Counted from the first letter of the stretch, positions 35,152 through 43,389 are shown. The stretch: DNA of 64,000 bases from a bacterium (GCA_017470815.1 JAFUXT010000017.1:1-64000), one strand, 5' to 3'. Numbers and translations are program-made. Notes: a model not told the origin generated them from the letters alone.

Positions 35152-36072
35152 ATGTTTAACAATACTGACAAAAGATACAACCAATTTAGTGCATATTTAA
35201 AAAATCGTTTTGGTGCAAAGGTTTATAAAATAACCATTGATGCCGGGTTTTCATGTCCAAACCGTGACGGTACTATTTCCAAAGGAGGTTGTATTTTTTG
35301 TGATGATTCGGGGAGTTTTTCTCAGGCTCATTCAAATCTTTTGAGTATAGAAAATCAAGTAAATGAGGGGATAAAAACACTTTCTGCAAGGTTTAAAGCC
35401 GAAAAATTCATGTCCTATTTTCAGGCTTATACAAATACATATCGTCCTGTAAATGAACTTGAAAAAATTTATAAGGCTTCGCTAAACAACCCCGATATTG
35501 TCGGAATTTCAATAGGAACAAGACCTGACTGTGTTGATGAGGATAAACTTAGTTTAATTTCAGATATTTCAAAAGATTATTATACTTGGCTTGAATACGG
35601 TTTGCAGTCAAGCCATGATAAAACTTTACTCAAAATAAACCGAGGACACGATTACGATTGTTTTTTAAGGGCTTATGACAAGACAAAAGAAAAGGGCATA
35701 AATGTCTGTGTTCATGTGATTTTTGGCTTGTGGGAAAGTTGTGATGAAATTTTGCAAACCGCACAAAGACTTGCTCGGTTGAAAATTGACGGTATAAAAA
35801 TTCATATGCTTTGTGCTCTGAAAGGAACTAAATTGGCGCAGATGTATGAGAACAAAGAAATTGATTTCATGAGCGAAGATGAATATGTAAGTTTAGTGTG
35901 TGATTTTCTTGAAATTTTACCTTCACAAACAACTGTTCACAGACTTGCGGGAAATGGTTTTCGCAAAACTCTGATTGCTCCGAGATGGCTCGGAGCAAAA
36001 CTTGACTGTCTGAATAAAATAGATAGAGAGTTTTTAAAAAGAAATTCATATCAAGGTGCAAAATTTAATTAA
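35152..36072 (+). CDS. TIGR01212/YhcC-type radical SAM protein
   Basis: 306 residues with the radical SAM cluster motif C-x6/7-C-x2-C in FSCPNRDGTISKGGCIFCDD (residues about 30-49). FQAYTNTY, VGISIGTRPDC and LEYGLQSSHDKTL are diagnostic of the YhcC family. It binds a 4Fe-4S cluster and SAM and resembles the tRNA-modifying Elp3 group, but the substrate is unknown. There is no ribosome-binding site in the 12 bases before the ATG, and a small inverted repeat is directly upstream. Confidence 0.9.
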   Translation: MFNNTDKRYNQFSAYLKNRFGAKVYKITIDAGFSCPNRDGTISKGGCIFCDDSGSFSQAHSNLLSIENQVNEGIKTLSARFKAEKFMSYFQAYTNTYRPVNELEKIYKASLNNPDIVGISIGTRPDCVDEDKLSLISDISKDYYTWLEYGLQSSHDKTLLKINRGHDYDCFLRAYDKTKEKGINVCVHVIFGLWESCDEILQTAQRLARLKIDGIKIHMLCALKGTKLAQMYENKEIDFMSEDEYVSLVCDFLEILPSQTTVHRLAGNGFRKTLIAPRWLGAKLDCLNKIDREFLKRNSYQGAKFN

Positions 36073-36234
36073 TTATTTGTTACTATTTTGCTTTAAAACA
36101 CTTTACAAACTGCTTATCATGTGAAATAATGCATGTGTAGGAATGTAACAAATTGTGAAGCATGGTAGCAAAAATTATTTTCTGCGTTTTTACTAAAGTC
36201 AAACAGTAATTTATAAATAGTGTGGAGAAATAAT

Positions 36235-36837
36235 ATGTTGACAGTTCAGCCGGTATCAATGAATACTTATTCTCAAAAAGTCAATTTCCAGAGAAATGAC
36301 AGACAGTCTTTTGAAGATGACAGAGAATTTTTTGAACAACAAAAACGTGAAATTGAAGGTTTAATCGACGATAACAGATTGCCTGGCGGAATGAAGAAAT
36401 TTTTAAAAGTCGCAAATGTTGTCACTGATGCTTTAATCGCAGGTTTTACGGTTGCTTGTGCAACAATAGCAAGTGCAACCTGTGGAAAAAATACATTTAA
36501 TAAACTTGCAGGCAACAAAATGGTACAAAGTACTGTTTCAGGGTTTAAACCTATGGAAGAATACGCAGGCAAGGGTTTTAAAGCATTAAAACATTTTGCT
36601 GCAGATGCGGTAAGAAAATTGTTTGGCAAAGATAAAGGTCAAAAAATAGTTGATTTTGCTAAAAAATCCATCAAAACAGTTAAAGAATTTTTAAATAAAT
36701 TAAATCCATTTAAAAGCGAAGAAATTTTTGATAAGGCAACAGCAAGAACTGCAACAGGCTTAGGTGTCGGTTCAGGTGTTGCAAGTGCTTACGCAAAAGC
36801 AGTTGAAAAATCTGAACAGGAAAGTGGTGAAATATAA
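36235..36837 (+). CDS. Hypothetical protein with N-terminal NFQ tag
   Basis: 200 residues. The start MLTVQPVSMNTYSQKVNFQR resembles the tag on other hypothetical proteins here. A charged helix and a short alanine-rich hydrophobic stretch (ALIAGFTVACATIASATCG, about residues 67-85) follow, then a basic amphipathic region. GGAG precedes the ATG by seven bases, which is why this start is chosen. Its stop overlaps the next ATG (TAATG), so the two are coupled. Similar in plan to the gene at 28766. Confidence 0.7.
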   Translation: MLTVQPVSMNTYSQKVNFQRNDRQSFEDDREFFEQQKREIEGLIDDNRLPGGMKKFLKVANVVTDALIAGFTVACATIASATCGKNTFNKLAGNKMVQSTVSGFKPMEEYAGKGFKALKHFAADAVRKLFGKDKGQKIVDFAKKSIKTVKEFLNKLNPFKSEEIFDKATARTATGLGVGSGVASAYAKAVEKSEQESGEI

Positions 36838-37298
36838 TGGATACTGCCGTAAGACCAAGATATTTTCACTCTAATCTGACTCCTGAACAAAGAGCGCAAC
36901 GCCGTCATGAAACACAAGAGGTTGCGGTAGGTGTAGGTGCTGCAGGGGTTACCGCTCATGTCGGAACTTCAAGAGGCACAATGCTTCGCAATATGTATGA
37001 AAGAGTTATCAAAACATCAAAATTGACTGCTCAGAATAATGAAATTGCGACAGGAATTTGGGCAAAATTAGTTCGTGACACCAAAAGATTTGGTAATCAC
37101 GCATTTAATTGGCTAAAAGGTTTTGAAAATGCAAAATTTATCGGACCGATTATTAAAAGTCCGATTACCAAAAAACTTACGGGTGTATTCGGTGGTGTTA
37201 CCGCCGTATTTGTCCTTATTTCAAGTTTGGGTGAAGCATCCAAAAACGGTAAAATTGCCGTTTCTGATTTAAAGGAAAAACTTGATATGCCGGCATAA
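36837..37298 (+). CDS. Hypothetical protein, coupled to upstream gene
   Basis: 153 residues, basic in the first half. Residues 25-45 are Gly/Ala-rich (AVGVGAAGVTAHVG) and a hydrophobic segment near 115-133 (LTGVFGGVTAVFVLISSL) may enter the membrane. No family is recognised. It overlaps the preceding gene by one base, so both probably act together. A terminator-like hairpin follows. Confidence 0.68.
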   Translation: MDTAVRPRYFHSNLTPEQRAQRRHETQEVAVGVGAAGVTAHVGTSRGTMLRNMYERVIKTSKLTAQNNEIATGIWAKLVRDTKRFGNHAFNWLKGFENAKFIGPIIKSPITKKLTGVFGGVTAVFVLISSLGEASKNGKIAVSDLKEKLDMPA

Positions 37299-37317
37299 AA
37301 TATAAATTTGAAATATA

Positions 37318-37355
37318 AAAAAAATCGTGCTAAGTTTATCTTATGCACGATTTTT
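37318..37355 (+). terminator. Terminator overlapping the folP start
   Basis: AAATCGTGC pairs with GCACGATTT and is followed by six T. The 3' arm and T-run are the first codons of folP (ATGCACGATTTTTTGG). It ends the two-gene operon but may also hide the folP start if read through. Confidence 0.7.
37328..37336 (+). promoter_or_regulatory. Extended -10 box six bases before folP ATG
   Basis: TGCTAAGTT is followed by TATCTT and then the ATG at 37343. It matches the leaderless pattern seen before recG, folD, nadD and yidD. It lies in the loop of the terminator hairpin. Confidence 0.5.
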
Positions 37356-38479
37356 TGGTAAAAAAACTAAGCACAAACAACCTTGAATCCGAACTTTTGA
37401 ATATCGGTTATGACAGTTCTTATGCCTTCAAAGGAAAAGAAAAATTTGAGTATTTGAATTTTAAAATTTTCGGTATAACTTCAGCGCAAGGTAATATTCT
37501 CAAACAACTTTCTCTGTCTGTCGGAGCAGATTGTGCTACACATAAACTTGTTATAACAGGTCAAATTGAAAAATCGGATTGTATTTTGGGCGGGAATTTA
37601 TCTCAACTCAAAACTATTTCGCAAAAACTTCAACTTCAGCCGTTTGGTCTGAAAGATTTGGGGCAAAGATTAGAAGAAAAAATTTGCATTAAAGATTTCG
37701 TTAAAACAAAAATAATGGGCATATTGAATGTTACCCCCGATTCTTTTTCTGACGGAGGACAATATTTTAGTACCGAGGATGCTATCAAACATTTGAATAA
37801 ACTCATAAGTGACGGCGCTGATATTATAGATATAGGTGCGGAATCAACAAAACCGGGAGCGAAAGAAGTTAGCGCCGATGAACAGTTAAAAAGAATTATT
37901 CCTGTACTAAATTATATTAATAAAAACAAAATAGACATACCCATCAGCATTGATACAAGAAACAGTGAAGTTGCCAATGTTTGTGCGGGGTTGGGTGCTT
38001 CTGTAATAAATGATGTATCGGGGTTAGAATTTGATAAAAATATGGCTGATGTTGTTGCAAAACACGGGTTGAAAGTTGTTATTCAGCATAGTAAAGGAAC
38101 ACCTGAAAATATGCAGAAAAATACTGAATATGAAAATCTGACAGATGATATTTTTAAATTTTTGAAAAATAAAATCGATTATGCGTTATCAAAAGGAATA
38201 CTCAAAGAAAATATTATCATAGATGCGGGAATAGGTTTTGGTAAGACAAGAGAGCAAAATTTTGAAATTTTGCACAGATGGAAAGAGTTTCAATCACTTG
38301 ATTGCCCTGTAATGCTTGGGGTTTCAAGAAAGAGCCTTTTAGATATGCCAAATTCCGCAAATGAAGAAAAAGATCTATATACGCTTGCACTAAACAGTAT
38401 TTTAATCAATGAAAATATTGATTATATACGAGTTCATAACGTAAAAATTCACAAAAAACTGCTTGAAATTTTAAATTAA
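37343..38479 (+). CDS. folP: Dihydropteroate synthase with N-terminal extension
   Basis: 378 residues. The DHPS TIM barrel begins at about 125 with [15 protein letters not shown] (pterin and pyrophosphate loop), followed by [31 protein letters not shown], and the C-terminal LGVSRKSLL and IRVHNVKIH motifs. It condenses p-aminobenzoate with the pterin to give dihydropteroate. The first 120 residues are an extra domain found in some clostridial and cyanobacterial-type FolP proteins, with no known function. No ribosome-binding site; the start may be leaderless. The stop overlaps yidD by four bases on the other strand. Confidence 0.92.
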   Translation: MHDFLVKKLSTNNLESELLNIGYDSSYAFKGKEKFEYLNFKIFGITSAQGNILKQLSLSVGADCATHKLVITGQIEKSDCILGGNLSQLKTISQKLQLQPFGLKDLGQRLEEKICIKDFVKTKIMGILNVTPDSFSDGGQYFSTEDAIKHLNKLISDGADIIDIGAESTKPGAKEVSADEQLKRIIPVLNYINKNKIDIPISIDTRNSEVANVCAGLGASVINDVSGLEFDKNMADVVAKHGLKVVIQHSKGTPENMQKNTEYENLTDDIFKFLKNKIDYALSKGILKENIIIDAGIGFGKTREQNFEILHRWKEFQSLDCPVMLGVSRKSLLDMPNSANEEKDLYTLALNSILINENIDYIRVHNVKIHKKLLEILN

Positions 38480-38682
38480 GGTACAGGGTCATAGCCTCCG
38501 GGGTTTCCGGGATGGCAGCGGCAAATTCTTTTTATTCCGAGCCAAAGTCCTTTTAATACTCCGTATTTGATTATTGCCTGCTTCATATATTCTGAGCAGG
38601 TTGGTGTAAATCTGCATACAGGCGGAGTGAATTTTGAAAACCATTGATATATTTTTATAAAAAATAACAATACTTGTTTCAT
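38476..38682 (-). CDS. yidD: Membrane protein insertion efficiency factor YidD
   Basis: 68 residues matching YidD: an N-terminal amphipathic/hydrophobic helix, then [18 protein letters not shown], then [24 protein letters not shown], the full family signature with its conserved cysteines. It assists YidC-dependent insertion at the inner membrane. It usually sits in the rpmH-rnpA-yidC cluster; here it is alone, convergent with folP. An extended -10 box lies exactly six bases before the ATG. Confidence 0.96.
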   Translation of the reverse strand: MKQVLLFFIKIYQWFSKFTPPVCRFTPTCSEYMKQAIIKYGVLKGLWLGIKRICRCHPGNPGGYDPVP

Positions 38683-38688
38683 AAAAAA

Positions 38689-38697
38689 ATTTTACCA
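38689..38697 (-). promoter_or_regulatory. Extended -10 box six bases before yidD ATG
   Basis: On the minus strand TGGTAAAAT is followed by TTTTTT and the ATG at 38682, leaving no room for a leader. Confidence 0.55.
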
Positions 38698-38719
38698 TAA
38701 TAACAAATATGTTTATCGC

Positions 38720-38749
38720 TTGTTAAGATTTCTTATTTTATGGTAAAGT
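38720..38749 (+). promoter_or_regulatory. Promoter of AI-2E family gene
   Basis: TTGTTA (38720-38725), an 18-base spacer and TAAAGT (38744-38749) with an upstream TG. AAAGGAGA follows before the ATG. Confidence 0.6.
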
Positions 38750-38768
38750 AACAAAAAAGGAGATAAAA

Positions 38769-39794
38769 ATGTTTGCTGCTTTTTCACAAAAATATTTGAC
38801 ACCAAAAAATGTTTTTTTTGGTATTATTGCAATTTTACTGCTGTTTTTTATTACGAAAATTCCCGATATTGCAATAATGTTTTTTGCTTCATTTGTGATT
38901 GCATGTTCTATGGAACCGTTGGTACAAAAACTTTCCAATAAAATGTCAAGGGCTACCGCAAGTGCTTTAGTAATATTAGCTTCATTGCTTGTTTTAGGGT
39001 TGTTATTTGTTCCTTTGATTATAATAGCGGCAAATGAAATTAAAGCATTTGCTGATTCTTTTCCGCAGCATGCCGAATTATTCAAAAAATTAATAATGGA
39101 TACACCGTTTTTGAATAAAAGTCATATAGAAAATATGGACATAGGCGGTATGATTGCATCTGCAGGTGATTTCTCATCAAAAGTCTTAACAGAAACGATT
39201 AATTTCGGTAAAAACATTGGCTCTGCCTTTGTTTATATACTTGTATCAATAATGATAATTTATTATTTTATGGTAGATAAAGATATTATAAAAAGTACTT
39301 TTTTAAAGTTGTTTCCTGTTCCGATGCGTAAAAGAACCTCTGAAATTTATGATTCAATATCATTAAAAATAGGCGGATATGTTGTTGCGCAAATTACTAC
39401 AATGGCAGGGATAGGCATAGTTGTAACCATAGGTCTTTTAATCTTAAAAGTTGATTATGCGCTGTTGTTAGGTTTTATTTCTGCCGTATTTGATATAGTA
39501 CCGGTTGTTGGTCCGACTATTGCATTTTTTGTTTGCCTTGTTGCAGTATATAAATTTGGACCTTGGGTATTATTAGGCACGGCAATAGTTTTTGGGGTGG
39601 CGCAACTTATAGAAAATAACTTTGTAAGACCGTTTGTATTTAGTAAATTATTAAATATTCATCCGCTTTTGGTATTTTTATTTATATTCTTAGCCGCAAA
39701 ATTCTTGGGCATAATCGGAGTGGTTTTTGCCCCTGCAATTGCAGCCATGGCTGTCGTTTTGACGGAAGAAATTTATATGAAATCGATTGAATAG
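38769..39794 (+). CDS. AI-2E transporter family membrane protein
   Basis: 341 residues with about seven to eight hydrophobic spans, arranged as in the PerM/YdiK/TqsA family. The family features are the long soluble helical segment between TM3 and TM4, the GYVVAQITTMAGIGI repeat-like region, and the conserved DIVPVVGPTIAF and NNFVRPFVFSKLLNIHPLLVF. Substrate in this family varies (autoinducer-2, Na+/H+), so no specific one is claimed. AAAGGAGA precedes the ATG. A bidirectional terminator separates it from tRNA-Leu. Confidence 0.9.
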   Translation: MFAAFSQKYLTPKNVFFGIIAILLLFFITKIPDIAIMFFASFVIACSMEPLVQKLSNKMSRATASALVILASLLVLGLLFVPLIIIAANEIKAFADSFPQHAELFKKLIMDTPFLNKSHIENMDIGGMIASAGDFSSKVLTETINFGKNIGSAFVYILVSIMIIYYFMVDKDIIKSTFLKLFPVPMRKRTSEIYDSISLKIGGYVVAQITTMAGIGIVVTIGLLILKVDYALLLGFISAVFDIVPVVGPTIAFFVCLVAVYKFGPWVLLGTAIVFGVAQLIENNFVRPFVFSKLLNIHPLLVFLFIFLAAKFLGIIGVVFAPAIAAMAVVLTEEIYMKSIE

Positions 39795-39796
39795 AT

Positions 39797-39828
39797 TAAA
39801 AAAAAAGAGCCTTTCGGTTCTTTTTTTT
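39797..39828. terminator. Bidirectional terminator between AI-2E gene and tRNA-Leu
   Basis: AAGAGCC and GGTTCTT pair across TTTC, with nine A on the left and eight T on the right, so it can end transcription from both sides. Confidence 0.85.
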
Positions 39829-39832
39829 AATC

Positions 39833-39911
39833 TGGGCATGAAGAGACTCGAACTCCCACGCTTTCGCACTAGTTCCTAAGACTAGCGTGTCTACCATTCC
39901 ACCACATGCCC
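39833..39911 (-). tRNA. tRNA-Leu (TAG)
   Basis: On the minus strand acceptor GGGCATG pairs with CATGCCC. Anticodon stem CTAGT/ACTAG holds loop CTTAGGA (anticodon TAG). A long variable arm TGCGAAAGCGT and T-arm GGGAG-TTCGAGT-CTCTT are typical of a class II tRNA. CCA is not encoded. The 5' side is directly joined to the tandem tRNA-like repeats. Confidence 0.95.
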
Positions 39912-40228
39912 ATATTCAATTGTCAATCGGTGCCTATGCACCGAGGCGTGTCTACCACCTCTCACAAAACTTGACATTTAGTCAACTTTTGTTCGGCAGA
40001 GTACCACATGCCCATATTTAGTTGTCAATCGGTGCTTATGCACCGAGGCGTGTCTACCCCTCTCACAAAACTTGACATTTAGTCAACTTTTGTTCGGCAG
40101 AGTACCACATGCCCATATTCAATTGTCAATCGGTGCCTATGCACCGAGGCGTGTCTACCACCTCTCACAAAACGATACTTAATCGTTTTGTTCGGCAGAG
40201 TACCACATGCCCATATTCAATTGTCAAT
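39909..40228 (-). repeat. Three tandem split tRNA-Leu-like 5' units
   Basis: Units are 39909-40010, 40011-40111 and 40112-40209, plus a partial end to 40228. On the minus strand each starts GGGCATGTGGTA, as tRNA-Leu does. A hairpin insert of about 45 bases follows in the position of the D-loop. The unit resumes with TGGTAGACACGCC, forms the hairpin CGGTGC/GCACCG, and ends with ATTGACAAYTRAATAT, the same flank that precedes the real tRNA. Stems of the insert differ in sequence but keep pairing between copies 1-2 and copy 3. Confidence 0.85.
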
Positions 40229-40278
40229 TATAAACAATACGTTACTACTAAATTATTATAACTGTACGCTGATGTCAA
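40227..40278 (-). promoter_or_regulatory. Candidate promoter of the tRNA-Leu leader
   Basis: On the minus strand TTGACA (40278-40273) is followed 17 bases later by TAATTT, and a separate TATAAT lies at 40232-40227. Either would make a transcript that crosses all repeat units before tRNA-Leu. Confidence 0.4.
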
Positions 40279-40488
40279 GCATATTTCGTCTTATATATTT
40301 TAAAATTATTTATATTTAATCCATTTTTATTAATTAAAGATTTTTTTGTTTTTATCCGTATAATATAAAGTAGTGAATACCAATGGACTTTCATGTAAAG
40401 AAATGTAACGGATAAAATCATAAAATTAGCAATTTATCTGTCAAATATGTTTTTAAATACATGTAGGTCTAAAGTGTAAGGATTATTA

Positions 40489-40761
40489 ATGTTCCAAGAA
40501 TCTTTAGAACTATATATCAGAAGACTTTTAGACTTTCTGTTATACACAAAAAACTATATAATAAGGACTAATCCGATTAAGGCTATGTCTGCATCAATAG
40601 TGGAAGGTATAAAAGATTTTCTGACAATAAAAAAGAAGTTAAAAATGGCTCAGTACAGGCTTAACTATCATCAACATCAACTTCAAAAGATGGAACAGTT
40701 AATAGCCGAAAATTCTGACCACAACTTCCTGAAAGGTTCCAATTTAGATCAGAAAAGGTAG
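40489..40761 (+). CDS. Small helical hypothetical protein
   Basis: 90 residues, basic. An N-terminal segment with alternating aromatic and Leu residues (LYIRRLLDFLLYTKNYII) may associate with the membrane, and a coiled-coil tail (MAQYRLNYHQHQLQKMEQLI) follows. No family is recognised. AAGGA precedes the ATG. Upstream, TGTAAAGAAATGTAAC and TTTTTAAATACATGT partly match the coiled-coil gene promoters. It is six bases from the next gene and probably co-transcribed. Confidence 0.65.
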   Translation: MFQESLELYIRRLLDFLLYTKNYIIRTNPIKAMSASIVEGIKDFLTIKKKLKMAQYRLNYHQHQLQKMEQLIAENSDHNFLKGSNLDQKR

Positions 40762-40767
40762 TGTAAA

Positions 40768-41100
40768 ATGGGATTACTGGTAGCAACAATTCAAAGACGC
40801 CAATTAAGGATGGAAAGATCCAATCTGCAATTCCAATTATTGTTGATTACCAAGGCAATTTCACAGGCGCAAAAATCTACAAACGAACTTATGCAGGTCG
40901 GAACTGATTATGAATCGGATTCTTTGATTACCAAACGTTTACAGGAAAGACAATACAAGTTCAAACTTCTTGAAGAATCTTTGGGGTTACAAAAAGAAGA
41001 AATTCAAACAAGATTACAAGAAATTGACACCGAATTAAAATCAGTTGATGAAATGATTAAGGGTGAAATTCAGGATTTGTTCTCTTACGGCAGTAAGTAA
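40768..41100 (+). CDS. Small coiled-coil protein
   Basis: 110 residues, almost entirely heptad-like helix (LRMERSNLQFQLLLITKAISQAQ, then LEESLGLQKEEIQTRLQEID), ending in a short Gly-containing tail (FSYGSK). The layout parallels the genes at 3131 and 59763: N-terminal coil, central Tyr/Asp patch (VGTDYESD), second coil and terminal strand. I treat it as a third, more distant member. It follows the 90-residue gene by six bases. Confidence 0.7.
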   Translation: MGLLVATIQRRQLRMERSNLQFQLLLITKAISQAQKSTNELMQVGTDYESDSLITKRLQERQYKFKLLEESLGLQKEEIQTRLQEIDTELKSVDEMIKGEIQDLFSYGSK

Positions 41101-41101
41101 T

Positions 41102-41734
41102 TTAAACACCCGTATTTAAAAACAGGTTTATTATGTCGTTCATAGAAACGGCTTGTTTTTGATATTGTTGACCTTTAACTTCAAGTGTTGCAATTTGTTT
41201 TTTGTATTCAATAATATTTTTTTGGCACTCTCTTGCTCGTGAGGTCAATGCTTCCTGAACCTGTTGTGCTTCTCTGATGACAGATTTCATCGGAATTCCA
41301 AGTGCTTCCATTGTTTGACGGATAATAAGTGCACCTGTTTGCTTTGTTACACCGGCAGGAAGTTTTGCTATCAAATGAGTCAAAATAGCCACATTGTTAG
41401 GGTAATCAAAATCTGCCTTTACATCTGTTACATCTATAGTCCCGAGATTTTGGTTTAAGGTATTTTGGAATATTGTATCAATATCAGGAGCCGGATTATT
41501 ATTCAGAATAGAACTGATATCAAGGGTCATCTTTGATGAATTTGCATCATTGTTTTCTTCAACTGCAGGCAAATCTTCCTCATGAATTTGAGGTTCTGTG
41601 ATTTCTTCCTGTTCTACAATTGTTTCTTCAACTTTTTCTTCAACCGCAACCGGTTTTTCTTCAACAGGAGCAGATTGCATTCTGAGTGCTTCAACTATCT
41701 TCTTCCCTACATTGTCACTTATTCTATCAGTCAT
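41102..41734 (-). CDS. Hypothetical protein with Glu-rich linker and coiled coil
   Basis: 210 residues. A short N-terminal helix (ISDNVGKKIVEALRM) is followed by an acidic Glu/Val/Pro linker (residues 22-65). A folded part with VAILTHLIAKLPAGVTKQTGALIIRQTMEALG comes next, then a C-terminal coiled coil. It resembles adaptor proteins in style only; I do not recognise a family. GAGG lies just before the ATG. It converges on the coiled-coil gene at 40768 with one base between stops. Confidence 0.68.
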   Translation of the reverse strand: MTDRISDNVGKKIVEALRMQSAPVEEKPVAVEEKVEETIVEQEEITEPQIHEEDLPAVEENNDANSSKMTLDISSILNNNPAPDIDTIFQNTLNQNLGTIDVTDVKADFDYPNNVAILTHLIAKLPAGVTKQTGALIIRQTMEALGIPMKSVIREAQQVQEALTSRARECQKNIIEYKKQIATLEVKGQQYQKQAVSMNDIINLFLNTGV

Positions 41735-41871
41735 AATAACCTCTTAAAAAAATATCTCTAATCTTGTTTAAATTATATAAAAGACATGGTATTTTTGCAA
41801 CAAAATTATGATTTCTTAAACTTGTACGGGCAATATATTCGTGATAATATTTTTTTGTAGAGAGGATATGT

Positions 41872-42804
41872 ATGGAAACAATTGAAATTAGTAATATAGA
41901 ATCTTTGCCTTGTGGTGCAAACCCTCATCAGAGTGCAGGTATTTCAAAAATATCTGACGGTGTGGAGTATGAAATTTTAAGCAGAAATAAAGATTTAGAG
42001 TATATTGATTATATAAATTTATCAGAAAACATAAAACTTTTGGGCGAATTTTTTGATGTCAATTCCGCTGTAATTGCAAAAGAAGGTTTTATATGCGCAG
42101 TTGCGCTTGGCTCAAGTATTGATGATGCGTTTGCAAAAGTCATGGATTCGGATCCTGTTTCTATTACAGGTTCAAGTGCAGGCTTTTCAAAGGAAGTAAC
42201 TCTTGAAGTCGCAAAACTTTTAAAATCGCTAAAAATAAAAAATGTAATCTCTGTTAAATTTTCAAAAGATGCATTTTCGTATCTTTTAGATACTGATATC
42301 AATATGATTTTAATAAAAACACCGCTTCATGAATTGCAGGGATTTTGTGCAAAAGATATAAAAGTTACTCCGTTTGGAATTTTGGTTCAGGAGCAGAATA
42401 CAAGCAAACTTTCAAAAGAAAATTTTAAAGTTGTATCAGTTGCAAAACCGACTCAGGAACAGGCAGAAGATGCTGTTTTTGGCTGGAAAGTTTCAAAGCA
42501 TTTAAAATCTGCATCAGTTGTAATTGCAAAAGATTTATGCGCAAAAGCAATAGTGCAGGGACGTTCAAATATGGTGGTTGCCGTCGAAAGTGCAATGGAT
42601 TTGGCATGTGAAAATTCAAAAGATGCAGTAATGGTGCTTGATTGTCCGATTGAAACTTCGCAGGTTTTAAATACCGCTATTCAGGGCAGAATTGGCTTGG
42701 TTGTAGAATCCGGAGATTGCAATATATCCGGAGATATTTTAAAACAGGCAGATAAATACGGAATATCAATGATATTTACCAAAATAAGGAACAAGAGGTA
42801 TTAA
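41872..42804 (+). CDS. AICAR transformylase-like protein lacking catalytic residues
   Basis: 310 residues related to the C-terminal formyltransferase domain of PurH. GANPHQSAG near residue 16 and PTQEQAEDAVFGWKVSKHLKSASVVIAKD match that domain. GRIGLVVESGD, followed by KYGISMIFTKIRNKRY, matches its end. The IMP cyclohydrolase domain is missing. The catalytic K-H-x-N-P-C-G is replaced by AKEGFICAVALG, and G-G-I-V-A by SITGSSAG. Enzymatic activity is therefore doubtful; it could be a regulatory paralogue. It is monocistronic, with GAGAGGATATGT before the ATG. Confidence 0.75.
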   Translation: METIEISNIESLPCGANPHQSAGISKISDGVEYEILSRNKDLEYIDYINLSENIKLLGEFFDVNSAVIAKEGFICAVALGSSIDDAFAKVMDSDPVSITGSSAGFSKEVTLEVAKLLKSLKIKNVISVKFSKDAFSYLLDTDINMILIKTPLHELQGFCAKDIKVTPFGILVQEQNTSKLSKENFKVVSVAKPTQEQAEDAVFGWKVSKHLKSASVVIAKDLCAKAIVQGRSNMVVAVESAMDLACENSKDAVMVLDCPIETSQVLNTAIQGRIGLVVESGDCNISGDILKQADKYGISMIFTKIRNKRY

Positions 42805-42809
42805 TCAGA

Positions 42810-42898
42810 GTGAATAGTGAGTTGTGAATAGTGAATTGTAGGTTTCAATGCTACGCACAATTAAAATAATTAATCCTGTAAAGAACTATTCACTGTTC
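42810..42898. repeat. Small inverted-repeat element, copy 2
   Basis: GTGAATAGTGAGTTGTGAAT begins the left side and ACTATTCAC closes the right, over about 85 bases. The copy at 35066-35145 shares GTGAATTGTGAATAGT and the facing ACTATTCAC. Both sit immediately before a gene start. Confidence 0.5.
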
Positions 42899-42926
42899 TC
42901 GATTTACATAAAAAAGAGGTATGAAA

Positions 42927-43379
42927 ATGACTAATATAAAACCATGGGATGAATATTTTTTAGATTTGGCAAAGACATGCGCAAGCCGTTCTAACTGCAT
43001 AAGAGCGCAGGTTGGTGCGGTTATTGTCGGGCAGGATAAAAAGATTAAAGCAACAGGATATAACGGGACACCGTCAAAGGTAGAATCTTGCGCAGAACGT
43101 GGTTCATGTTACAGAATTGACCATAATATCAAATCCGGTACGCAGTATGAAACCTGTCGTTCCATTCATGCTGAGCAAAATGCAATTATTCAGGCAGGAC
43201 AAGACAGATGTCAGGATGCAACAATATATATCTGGGGACATAATATGATTTGTATTTTATGCAAAAGATTTATTGTTCAGTCAGGTATAACTCACTGCGT
43301 GTTGCAAAAAGACGAAAACAGCCCGATTGTCAGGGTTTCAGTTGAAGATTTAAGACGAGAACTTGAAGAAGTAAAATAA
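42927..43379 (+). CDS. dCMP deaminase-family protein (ComEB-like)
   Basis: 150 residues. The zinc motif is SIHAEQNAI (His81, Glu83) with Cys109 and Cys112 in CILC. RSNCIRAQVGAVIV and ATGYNGTPS are typical of the deoxycytidylate deaminase group. It would deaminate dCMP to dUMP for thymidylate supply; the related ComEB role in competence is possible but not supported by context. The second ATG is used because AGAGG is eight bases from it and almost touches the first. Confidence 0.88.
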   Translation: MTNIKPWDEYFLDLAKTCASRSNCIRAQVGAVIVGQDKKIKATGYNGTPSKVESCAERGSCYRIDHNIKSGTQYETCRSIHAEQNAIIQAGQDRCQDATIYIWGHNMICILCKRFIVQSGITHCVLQKDENSPIVRVSVEDLRRELEEVK

Positions 43380-43389
43380 CATTATCTGA

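Noticed and set aside
38489-38698. Alternative 69-residue ORF overlapping yidD
   Set aside because: Different frame of the same DNA; the yidD frame carries the full family signature.
39909-40228. CRISPR-like array beside tRNA-Leu
   Set aside because: Repeat units are contiguous with no variable spacers and derive from the tRNA; no cas genes present.
39909-40278. T-box riboswitch upstream of tRNA-Leu
   Set aside because: No T-box sequence or specifier loop, and the downstream gene is a tRNA, not a synthetase or transporter.
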